Below are positions 50,804-59,782 of a stretch of DNA of 64,000 bases, in pieces. The DNA is from Glandiceps talaboti (Eukaryota > Hemichordata > Enteropneusta > Spengelidae). The position numbers and the translations under genes were made by a program. The notes under the pieces are model-generated. The model had not been told where the DNA came from. It searched no databases and saw only the letters and a program-made list of their open reading frames with translations. Numbering within the stretch: the first letter of the stretch is position 1; every line of letters begins with the position of its first letter. The stretch lies in contig NC_135562.1 in assembly GCF_964340395.1 (NCBI RefSeq), positions 22,220,218 through 22,284,217 on the forward strand, read 5' to 3'.

Positions 50804-50870
50804 ATGAAGAAAGACGCAATTTTTTATTTTCGTAATACATAGTTTTGCCATTATATTATTCTTATAAATT

Positions 50871-50905
50871 ATGTTATGTTATGTTATGTTATGTTATGTT
50901 ACATT
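50871..50905 (+). repeat. (ATGTT)n microsatellite
   Basis: Seven tandem pentanucleotide units seen directly. Confidence 0.9.
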
Positions 50906-52989
50906 TTGTATCGGCTGTGTATTTTCAATTAATAACAAGACAGCCTCAGACTCTGAATAGAAAGAACGATTGACAAACCTCGAATTATATTATAGCACCC
51001 TCAACGGCAAGCTTAGCCTTTGTAATTTACTTTGTCTATGTAATAACTTGTACATATGTACCTCCAGTCTTGTTCTCAATTATTCAATTAGTAATTATCG
51101 ATGTAAATGAATACATGTGTTAAAAAATGTAAAAGAAAAAAAATGAAGTTAGAACTTATTCCAGGTTTTCACTTGTATTTATTTTACGTTGTTACGTCAG
51201 AATTGATTGAAATAGATTGCTGATGGGTACATCGATATTGTTACGTTAATTGAAACCGATAGATGTAAATCGGCTACATAGGATAGGTTGCAATATATGG
51301 AGAAGCGACATGTGTAGAATGGACACGGTGTTGTGATTACATGTGAATACACTAGAAAAGAATAAGTTTAAACATTGTTTAGGTTAGTTTTGCAATTTAT
51401 TGAGTTACCAACAATGCCGTGGTCTCGAGCTCTATTGTTCCACATTGTTATAAGTAGAAATGGATAGTTAAGTTAATTTTTCAAATAGACACCAATTTCT
51501 CATCTGTATGGCCACTCCATCCATATGCCATATAGAATTATTCAAAGTACATGTGGGTTTCAAGTACAAAAATAATTATAACGAAACACATGTAACACAA
51601 TTCAGAAAATAGTTTTATTCCGTGATTACGTATTAATATTATTTTATATTGAGTAAAACGATTTCGACATTGTATGTAAGGGAACGAGCGGGGGGGGGGG
51701 GGCTGAGGAGAATATGGGAGTCAAGAAAAAAATTGGAGGTGCGGGGGGGGGGGCGTGAAAATTCTTATTGTCTCAGTGCAACTAAATATTTTGCTCATGA
51801 TTTGAACCAAATTTAACCCAAGGACAGTCGTTTACCGTGACCAAGTACATTCGTAAGATTACTGACAGCTGCTCCACAATATTTTTTAACACCTATTTTG
51901 AATTATCATGAAGTGAGTGGGTTGCCAGCCTCGGAGAATGTGTTTGTGTGTGCATCTCTTGAAGAGTATTGAAGACACTCCTACACTAGTGATCATATAT
52001 ATATGGTGATGCTCAGAAATGAAGGTTGCAATGGAAATCCCTGCTGGCTAAGTATCTTCAAGTGTAGATTGCAACTCAATGTGAGATCACTCACTGCAAA
52101 GTCTGTAACATCTATTTATAAAGAAATATATTATTGTTGTATGGACGCTGAAGTCAATTGCCACTGTTGTTTTTATGTAGTGTACCGTGCCGAAATTGGG
52201 GTTCACCGGGGGGGGTGGGGGGGGGGGGGTGGGCATAATTTTTTTTCAGCTCGCGAAGGGGGAAGGGCTGCGATAAAAAATTAGACCCCCACCTCCGTAA
52301 ATTCTGCTCGTTTCCTATGTGTTGACGAAATATTGCACACACTGGATATATATGATATAATAGGTGTACTGACCAATGAACATACATTGGAAAAACAGCA
52401 TAGAAAGACACAAATATTATATAACTAAATGAAAAAATAAGTGGAGAAGGTAACAATATCAGTGTCACATCAACAAGTTATATAGCTCTTATTCCTAATT
52501 TAAAACGATTTATAGATAAAGGGGCCATGTTGCCTTATAACAAACTCGTTGTCACAGGAAATTAAATGAATGAAATTGAACTATTTGTAGTTCGTAATGA
52601 TTGGCTATTCGTTACATCAATGGACGTCCAGTTTAATTTTGAATATAACCGTATGTTGTGGCTACAAAGAAACCATGCTATGTATGGAGGTAGTTTGTGA
52701 CGTGTTATGACCAGCATTCAGTTTATTCATTTGAATACAAAAGACTTTGGCCTTAATTGAATTGTTGCCACTATACAAACTATACAGACCTAAGTGTATG
52801 GAGGTATCTTCTATTAAAATCTGTGTAGCCTGTGTAGCCTGACCGGGGGGGGGGGGGGCGACGAAAACTCTTGGGTTCATTTCGGGGGGGGGGATATTTT
52901 GAGAGCGCGGTCAAGTTCTCCCCCCCCCCCCCCCGGTAAATTCTGACCGCAAGCTGAAGTCTGGGCGGTGTTAGTAGGTACGCTTAAAT

Positions 52990-53150
52990 GGCTGCAATGG
53001 ATTGTATGCTCCCCGGGGAGTTGAGGAAGACTAAAAGGCCATTGTGCCGTTCTGATCCGAGCCAGGGGTAATAATTGTAAAGCACTTTGAGCACGGAGTG
53101 GGAAAGCGCTATTTAAGAAACCAACATTATTATTATTTATTACTATTACG
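52990..53150 (+). mobile_element. SINE-like 3' tail
   Basis: Contains GTAAAGCACTTTGAGCACGG, then GGGAAAGCGCTATTTAAGAA and an ATT-rich tail. The paired AAAGCxCTTTGAG / AAAGCGCTATxTAA with an (ATT)n end is a familiar 3' end of invertebrate SINE-type retroposons. The 5' end and any tRNA-like head are not clear. Confidence 0.45.
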
Positions 53151-53348
53151 CGTGTTCGTACGCATACACATATGGCGTGTGTACAGGCGAGTAACATAAA
53201 GTGATGATAATGCTAAACTACAACATTTTAATATAACGTACAGATTTCATGCCATTATATGGTTGATTTGTATTCTAATAATTGTCTTGGGAGTGAAGTT
53301 CGCCTTTAAATGTCCTCTCCAATGGGGAGGTTGGCCAGTTTCATTCAC

Positions 53349-53378
53349 AACACCAACAACAACAACAACACCACCACC

Positions 53379-53434
<56 letters not shown>
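53349..53434 (+). repeat. (CAA)n(CAC)n(CAA)n microsatellite
   Basis: Trinucleotide runs seen directly; open frames on either strand through it are poly-Thr/Pro or poly-Val/Gly artefacts. Confidence 0.95.
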
Positions 53435-53830
53435 AGCTGCACTCACACTTCAAAATATAGCTAAAATGATGTAGGCTTGGTGTTGTCACTAATGGAACAT
53501 TTGACAAAGAGCTAGAGATATTTTGACTCTAGACTAACAATAACAGAGACACAACAAACACAGCAGAATTCTTTGTATAATTACATTGAACACTGATAAG
53601 CATCCTATTCTTTCGAAGTGCTTCTAATGAATACATTAAACATGGACTTCATGGCTGCAATTGTTTATTTTCTAAATTATAATCAACATTTCTAAATCCC
53701 ACTGAGCACGGCACCTAGTTTCTTTTGAAGTTATCTGAGGGTGTGTATTAAATGGCATGTTACATGAGTGAAACACCAATCCTACATCATTTTAGTTGTA
53801 AGCTTAAGACTTTTGTCTCCGCTCCTACTA

Positions 53831-54110
53831 AGGCCTAATAAAAAAAAATGTTTGGTTCCGCTTACACCCAATTTTAGAATAGGTGGGATAGGTTTATTTT
53901 TTAAGCCATTGCAGATTGGAAGAACAGTTATATTGTCTGATGTCAGTTTTCCCATCCGCTATTTCCTAGCGAGACTTCACAATTTTCGCGATTTTTTTTC
54001 CCGAATACGCAAAAAAAAAGAAAAAAAAGAGAAAGTTTAGGGTCGGTAGTGAAAAATTAGGTGGGGTCGGGTAAACTAGATGTACGTCTGTGCTACAGAA
54101 AAAAAAGGCC
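53831..54110 (+). mobile_element. AGGCCT inverted-repeat element, copy B (280 bp)
   Basis: Starts AGGCCTAATAAAAAAAAATG, TTTGGTTCCG; ends AAAAAAAAGGCC. Its interior (GCGAGACTTCACAATTTTCG, CGATTTTTT) matches the inverse of copy A, so the two copies lie in opposite orientation. No coding capacity; MITE-like. Confidence 0.75.
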
Positions 54111-54560
54111 CAAACACCTTTCTATATGATGTAGTATAGTAGACTGTATCTATAGAATGAACCATAGACCCTTTACGTTTGGTGGAGGGTCTAGCTATGA
54201 ATGGAGGGTCTATGTATGGAGTCTATGAACGCACAAGCTCGTCCGATACTTGTAATGATACACGTGTCACCGTACTTTTCACCTTCACTATGTTACGTAA
54301 TGCTTTCTTTATTTTTAACAATACAGTCTCGCTATACAATACATGGTAGATTGAAATTCAATACAGTAGATCATGTGACTGACACAATTCACGTAGTTAA
54401 ACTTCAGTTTTATCCATATCTCACTACTAACTTATAGATCGTCAGATACAAAGGAAACTGGGTTATTACAAACTGATCTATGATTAATTCATGGTAGTTT
54501 GGTAACGTTTTTTGCTTCACCACACCGCTGGGTATGATCAAGGCGAGCCAATACCAACCG

Positions 54561-54731
54561 TCAAGTATCGCGGTTACTTTGGATAATGGGCGTACATTGT
54601 ACCTCACGTACGACTGATCGTTTATTCACACAGTAGGCCTACTATCTTTGATCCGATTCTGCACCAAGTGTACTTCACGATTCTACATTCAGTTGAACCA
54701 CCCCCTGTAATCTATCATCAGAGGTCTGAGG
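54561..54731 (+). promoter_or_regulatory. probable 5' region of the sulfotransferase gene
   Basis: Repeat-free sequence upstream of the start codon at 54732. No core promoter element I would defend; placement is by position only. Confidence 0.3.
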
Positions 54732-54776
54732 ATGGCATCGGATGGAATCATAGCAAACCCATTGGCATTGACAAAG
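54732..54776 (+). CDS. GAL3ST-like: sulfotransferase exon 1 (start codon, cytosolic tail)
   Basis: Encodes MASDGIIANPLALTK and ends at the donor AAG|GTATGG, phase 0. It joins exon 2 in frame (…LTK-ARYMFISLL…), placing a short tail directly before the membrane anchor, as expected for a Golgi sulfotransferase. Translation could instead start at the Met in exon 2. Confidence 0.7.
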
Positions 54777-55029
54777 GTATGGTACTAGTATTGTCCCTAA
54801 TACATCCATATTAATTGATTTCATTATCTCACCACACAACTCTCAGATTGCAGCAGGAAGCAGAAGACACGTGCAACTATAGTCGCAAGTTTTAACGTAC
54901 CATGATCAAACTGCGAAGTTACCCGAAATAATAACTATTGTGTTAATTGTTAAATTGGTGTGGAACCAAGCAGTAACAGACAACCACGTCTTCGCATAAA
55001 TTGTGTAAGCCTATTGAACCATAGAACCT

Positions 55030-55091
55030 ATACACGTACACGTACACGTACACGTACACGTACACGTACACGTACACGTACACGTACACGG
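55030..55091 (+). repeat. (ACACGT)n hexanucleotide repeat
   Basis: About ten tandem copies of ACACGT, seen directly. Confidence 0.95.
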
Positions 55092-55428
55092 TCTATGATT
55101 GAACTTCAGAAAGCAGTATGGATATGGTAACATAACAATAAACTTATTAATACATGCAAGAAGTGTTATGTAAACTGTTTGAGATAGATTATAAACATTT
55201 GCTGACTTCGTCTCTTATTAAATCAGTCTGCAAATATTTCTTGAAATTCGTTTGAAATGACAAGATAAAGCAAATAGTGTTATGTAACAGCGACGTGGTT
55301 GGATGTTTAGTATGTCACCTTGACTGATAAGATCTACTGCATAGAATAGAATACACTACAGTAATAATAGTTAGTAAAAAATAACAAAATAAGGTTTAAA
55401 AATGTCAACTCTTGGTTAGGTAAATGTA

Positions 55429-55803
55429 AGGCCTCTAAAAAATTGTTTGGTTCCGGTTACCAGACCCCACCTAGTTTATTTACAAATTCGAGAAAAAAAT
55501 AATAAATCGCGAAAATTGTAAAGTCTCGCCAGAAATAGTGGATACAGAAACCGACATCAACTTAAAAGGCAATATAAAACTGTTCTTCCAATCTGTAATG
55601 GCTGTACATCTGATGAGAAGAAACCAATAACACAGAGACCATATGGACAAAAACAGAAATATAACATACAACATGTAACTACCTGAACTAGACACTCACA
55701 CATGAAAAAAAACCATAAAAAAATAAATAAAATAAAGAATTTGCCTACCCACCTATTCTAAAATTGACCGTAATCGGAACCACACAATTTTTTTGTTAGG
55801 CCT
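55429..55803 (+). mobile_element. AGGCCT inverted-repeat element, copy A (375 bp)
   Basis: The left end AGGCCTCTAAAAAATTGTTT, GGTTCCGGTTAC pairs with the right end GTAATCGGAACCACACAATT, TTTTTGTTAGGCCT. Flanked by AATGTA on both sides, a likely 6-bp target duplication. No coding capacity; a short non-autonomous DNA transposon. Confidence 0.8.
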
Positions 55804-56119
55804 AATGTATAATATTTAAAAAAATAATATTGATAATATTTAACAATGGTTTGATAATATGAAACTATTGATACATTATACTCAATATGACGTTATGTTC
55901 CATGGAGCTGAACAGGAACGATATTAGGTCATTGTAAAAAGTTAGAAAGTTCTTGCAAACAGATGTGTCTTGGTATCTTTCTTGAATGAGTCGACAGTGG
56001 GTGAAGTACAAAGTTCAAGTGTATACCGTTCTATAAGAGTGGCGTTGTTCGCGTGAATCTACACTCAATATATGACTTTGTATCAGCTAACATCCACTAG
56101 ATAATCTTAAATACTTGTT

Positions 56120-56120
<1 letters not shown>

Positions 56121-56189
<69 letters not shown>

Positions 56190-56430
56190 TTACTACTACT
56201 ACTACTACTACTACTACCGCCGCCGCCGCCGCCACTCACTCACTCACTCACTCACTCACTCACTCACTTACTTATGCATACATACATACTTATGCATACA
56301 TACATACATACATACATACGTACGTACGGACGTACGTACGTACGTACGTACGTACATACACACACATACATACATACATACATACATACATACATACATA
56401 CATACATACATACATACATGCATACACACA
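56121..56430 (+). repeat. compound microsatellite (CAA, CTA, CCG, CACT, CATA, CGTA)
   Basis: Runs of CAA, then CTA, CCG, ACTC and CATA with a GTAC/ACGT block, one after another. The long frame through it (poly-Gln/Leu/Pro/His) is an artefact. Confidence 0.95.
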
Positions 56431-56776
56431 TACTAACACGTACATACTAACGGACATCAAAACTGTGACATGTCACATCACCTTTCCTTACGGACGGTAC
56501 AAAGGTCAATGCGAAGAAGAACTGAAGGAGAAACTAGGAGTAACAACCGTGTTATTAACTCCCCCCCCCCCCCCGCACCATGCAAGTTCGAAATCATGAC
56601 GTCACGGAGTATTGTAATTGTATGTGTAATCTACTATGTGAAAGCAAATGATGCAAGTAATATGTAATACTTAGTACATAGTCCCTGAAATATTAGGTTA
56701 AATCCAGGCTTTCAGTTGGTAATCTGTATTTAGACAAACCGTATGATGTTTTTCCTTTGCGTGTGATTTTTTGCAG

Positions 56777-56883
56777 GCACGATATATGTTTATTTCTTTG
56801 CTGGTTTTACTGTTTATTTGTCTGTCATACGTTGGTTGGCACAAGCCTAGTCATTCAGCCATGTTGGCTCCATCAATTCTCAC
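56777..56883 (+). CDS. GAL3ST-like: sulfotransferase exon 2 (signal anchor)
   Basis: Acceptor GATTTTTTGCAG, donor CAC|GTAAGT. Encodes ARY, then MFISLLVLLFICLSYVGW, a single hydrophobic segment flanked by Lys/Arg on the N-side (type II topology), then HKPSHSAMLAPSIL and two bases of a Thr codon completed by exon 3. Confidence 0.85.
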
Positions 56884-57111
56884 GTAAGTAAAGAAAGTTG
56901 TCAACCTTTGTCACGGTTCAACATCATAGTATTAAAGATGAGCAAGTTGCATATAACCCTGTAACCATGGTAACAATAATGTAACCAACATATGCGTCAC
57001 ACAACTATTTCCATTTTTAAATCTTTAGTTGTCGACTTTATCCTGAAGTGTTAAACTGTTTTCCTCGCCGTTGATTCGGACATATGACATAGCAGACAAT
57101 ATAGAATATAT

Positions 57112-57243
57112 GAAGATCGCTCGAAGCGTGAAACTCTGAGTAACGACTTATTAGATCCTTATTCTTTTGAATTAAGTCTATAATGCTCTGCTACTAATAT
57201 TTGCATCGAGCACTGTTCTCTCCAGCGAGACACTTACATTCAT
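57112..57243 (+). repeat. dispersed repeat family, copy 2 (sulfotransferase intron 2)
   Basis: About 130 bases matching 48404-48560, including CTGCTACTAATATTTGCATC and CACTGTTCTCTCCAGCGAGA. Confidence 0.82.
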
Positions 57244-57403
57244 ATGAATAGTATGTTATGTTTTATCCAGTAATTATCATTTAACTATGTGTATATTATG
57301 TACTGTATGCGACGACGAAATACGTGAATCAATCTAAGCTTTGTCAAATATTAATGTCAATACACAAGTCAAACAAGGCTAACAACTTTCTTTATTCTCT
57401 CAG

Positions 57404-59387
57404 TAGTCAAAATTTGTCCATGTATCATGACGAATGGATCCATACTGAATTACAGCAACAACTTCCATCAGATATCCATCACATAAACAATTCTTTAAAT
57501 AAGGAGAGAATCCAAATGGAGACAGAAAGACTACCAGAAATCAATTCTACTGGTAAGGGACAGTTGCAGCCAGAAATCAGTTCTACTGGCAAGGGACAGT
57601 TGCAGCCAGAAATCAGTTCTACTGGTAAGGAACAGTTGCAACCAGAAATCAGTTCTACTGGTAAGGGACAGTTGCAGCCAGAAATCAGTTCTACTGGCAA
57701 TGGACAGTTGCAGCCAGAAATCAGTTCTACTGGTAAGGAACAGTTGCTGCCAGAAATCAATTCTACTGGTAAGGGACAGTTGCAGCCAGAAATCAGTTCT
57801 ACTGGTAAGGAACAGTTGCAGCCAGAAATCAGTTCTACTGGTAAGGAACAGTTGCAACCAGAAATCAGTTCTACTGGTAAGGAACAGTTGCAGCCAGAAA
57901 TCAGTTCTACTGGTAAGGAACAGTTGCAACCAGAAATCAGTTTTACTGGTAAGGAACAGTTGCACCCAGAAATCAGTTCTACTGGTAAGGAACAGTTGCA
58001 ACCAGAAATCAGTTTTACTGGTAAGGAACAGTTGCATCCAGAAATTAGTTCTACTGGTAAGGAACAGTTGCAGCCAGAAATTAATTCTACTGGTAAGGAA
58101 CAGTTGCAAATTGAAGAAAAACCGCAAATCACACTTGATGTTATCACCGATAAACGTTTTCCAGTTGAGCCACCAGAACAACCAGACATCAGGCAAAACA
58201 TTCAATCGACAAATAACAAGAATATTGAAGCCAAAATACAACAACAACAACAAATGACAGCACCAGGAATATCGATGTTGCCTTCAATGACTTCAAGTTT
58301 ACCGACACAGTGCAATGCAAGACTTAATGACATTGTTTACATCTTTAATAGGAAAACGGGAAGTACTACACTTGTAACTATTATTGACAGATTTGGTCGA
58401 AATAACAAATATTCCCTGAAGAGGCAAATGATGATGCACAAAACACATAACTATTATGGACAATTTAATATATATCATATAAACGGACTGAATCCAAAGA
58501 AGGCAGTGTTACCCCCACTTGGCATCAGCAGAGACAACAGACGATACCTTCTTCAAGGAGATCGAACCAACTTCTTTTCAATTAGCAAAGGTAATTTGAA
58601 AATGGAACCTCACATTATAAAGACAGTTTATGTTACGATCGTTCGGGAACCAGCAGCTAACTTTGAATCCGTCTTCAGTTTCTTTCATCTTGGGAAATAT
58701 ATGAAGACCACACCAAGAAGGACGTTATCAGAGTACTTTAATCAACCCGATTTCTACCGCGCTAATATTCCATGGGGTATTCGTGAATGGAGAGTAGCAA
58801 GAAACGGACAAGCATGGCATCTTGGTTTGGATCATCGTTACCATGATAATGACGCCATTGTGAAAGAGTACTTCACTCAGCTTGACAATGAGATTGATCT
58901 TGTTCTAGTGACAGAATACTATGACCAGTCATTGATTTTACTCAAGAAACTGATGTGTTGGAAGATGGAAGATATCCTTTATTTAGCAAGGAGAGTACGT
59001 GCTGACAGTCGGAGAACAAAGATGACAGCATCACTGCGAGAAAAGATACATAAATGGAATAATGTGGACGTTCAAGTTTATGACCGTTTTAACAAAACAC
59101 TATGGAGAAAGATCAGAGACTATGGAAAAGATTTCGAAAAAGATTTAAAAGAATTTCGGACACTGTTAGATGCTGTTTCAAAAGACTGTAATAACGAAAG
59201 ATCACCAAGACTTGATCCATCTACATTAAAACTCTTGCAGCAATCAGGCTCTGTTATTAACGACCCTATCGGATTTTGTAAACGGTTAGATGCCTGGTTT
59301 ACACAAAATGTCCCAGATGTCGCCCAAGCTAACCATGGGCCTGGAGCGTCTGCTATTTTCCCCAAAAGTAAGTATAGGTTTGACTAG
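57404..59387 (+). CDS. GAL3ST-like: sulfotransferase exon 3 (stem repeats and catalytic domain)
   Basis: Acceptor CTTTCTTTATTCTCTCAG. The frame is open further upstream, with an ATG at 57324, but that start would lose the membrane anchor. After the stem repeats come the PAPS 5'-phosphosulfate loop DIVYIFNRKTGSTT (Lys368, Gly370, Ser371, Thr372/373) and the 3'-phosphate motif VYVTIVREPAANFESVFSFF (Arg465, Ser473). LVLVTEYYDQSLILLKKLMC and VYDRFNKTLWRKI are also typical of the Gal-3-O-sulfotransferase family. The catalytic core looks intact. TAG ends the frame at 59387, but a strong donor (AAAA|GTAAGT) lies 20 bases before it. Confidence 0.9.
57534..58109 (+). repeat. coding 36-bp minisatellite (16 units), sulfotransferase stem
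   Basis: Sixteen uninterrupted units of 36 bases, each PEISSTGKEQLQ or a close variant (PEINSTG in units 1, 7 and 16, which creates N-glycosylation sequons; ISFTG in 12 and 14; GKG/GNG in the first units). No frameshift anywhere. Most units contain GGTAAGG, a donor-like word, and TTGCAG or TTGCAA. Confidence 0.97.
59366..59376 (+). promoter_or_regulatory. possible 5' splice site near the sulfotransferase stop
   Basis: AAGTAAGTATA fits the donor consensus very well. If used, the last six residues (SKYRFD) are replaced by a downstream exon. No AATAAA polyadenylation signal is seen between 59387 and the minisatellite at 59783, which fits transcription continuing. Confidence 0.45.
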
Positions 59388-59529
59388 TCTGACTTGCTAG
59401 ACCCTCTAGGCTTTGTGTTTTAATTAAGCAATGATAGGATATCTACGATAGCCAATGACAATTAATCATCGGTCTTATGGCTGAAGTGCTCGAGAATTGA
59501 AACTCATCGCGAGCAAAATAACCGGAAAG

Positions 59530-59572
59530 GAGTGTGTGTGTGTGTGTGTGTGTGGGGGGGGGGGGGGGGTGT
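59530..59572 (+). repeat. (GT)n and poly-G tract
   Basis: GT run directly followed by about 16 G, downstream of the sulfotransferase stop. Confidence 0.93.
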
Positions 59573-59782
59573 TGGCTAAATACATTCTCTTCAGCCCTCC
59601 TCACTATCAATGATGCTTGTTCCCAAAGTATTTTCACCTATGAAAGGCAAATCGCTCCTCCAACCGTCATCCATCCGCCAAAGTCGGTAAGGAACCATCT
59701 TATTGGCCACCTGAACTCTCATAAAAAAAACTTATTATTATTTATCGTAGTTATTTGACAATCTACACACTGTCAGTCCCTT

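Larger units (their letters stand above)
50021..52934. repeat. cluster of long G tracts (one C tract)
   Basis: Runs of about 8-21 G occur near 50021, 50538, 50598, 51691, 51742, 52208, 52845 and 52884, and a 16-base C run at 52919-52934. Several share flanks such as GTGTAGCC before and TGAAAATTC or CGAAAACTC after, so they are probably copies of one degraded repeat. Confidence 0.8.
49401..54560. other. intergenic region between the two head-to-head genes
   Basis: No gene found. Contents listed separately: clustered G tracts, three AGGCCT inverted-repeat elements (two in this span), a SINE-like tail and simple repeats. Two tandem copies of a segment with TCACGTGA (an E-box) lie at about 50221-50266. 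Short open frames here are interrupted and unlike known proteins. Confidence 0.55.
54777..56776 (+). other. sulfotransferase intron 1 (2.0 kb)
   Basis: Holds the ACGTAC hexanucleotide repeat, the AGGCCT element copy A and a compound microsatellite. No further exon recognised. Confidence 0.6.
54732..59387 (+). other. GAL3ST-like: galactose-3-O-sulfotransferase family gene (three coding exons)
   Basis: Gene-level entry. Exons 54732-54776, 56777-56883 and 57404-59387 join in frame with GT-AG sites to give 711 residues. Family members are Golgi type II membrane enzymes that move sulfate from PAPS to the 3-OH of galactose on glycolipids or glycoproteins. Order: cytosolic tail (1-18), signal anchor (19-36), short linker, sixteen 12-residue stem repeats (95-286), catalytic domain (about 336-700). 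Known members are roughly 400-490 residues; the extra length is the stem repeat. The acceptor substrate cannot be told from sequence. The head-to-head RGS22 gene is unrelated in function. Confidence 0.88.

Noticed and set aside
52003-52284. 93-residue plus-strand frame
   Set aside because: Runs into a poly-G tract and shows no family features.
53247-53507. Poly-Val/Gly and Thr/Pro frames
   Set aside because: Trinucleotide microsatellite.
56115-56450. Poly-Gln/Leu frame
   Set aside because: Compound microsatellite inside an intron of the sulfotransferase gene.
57324-57403. Start of the sulfotransferase at ATG 57324
   Set aside because: This segment is intronic by the acceptor at 57403, and that start would give a protein without the membrane anchor supplied in phase by upstream exons.
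57479-58253. Minus-strand and alternative-frame ORFs over the stem repeat (about 185-240 residues)
   Set aside because: Shadows of the 36-bp coding minisatellite.
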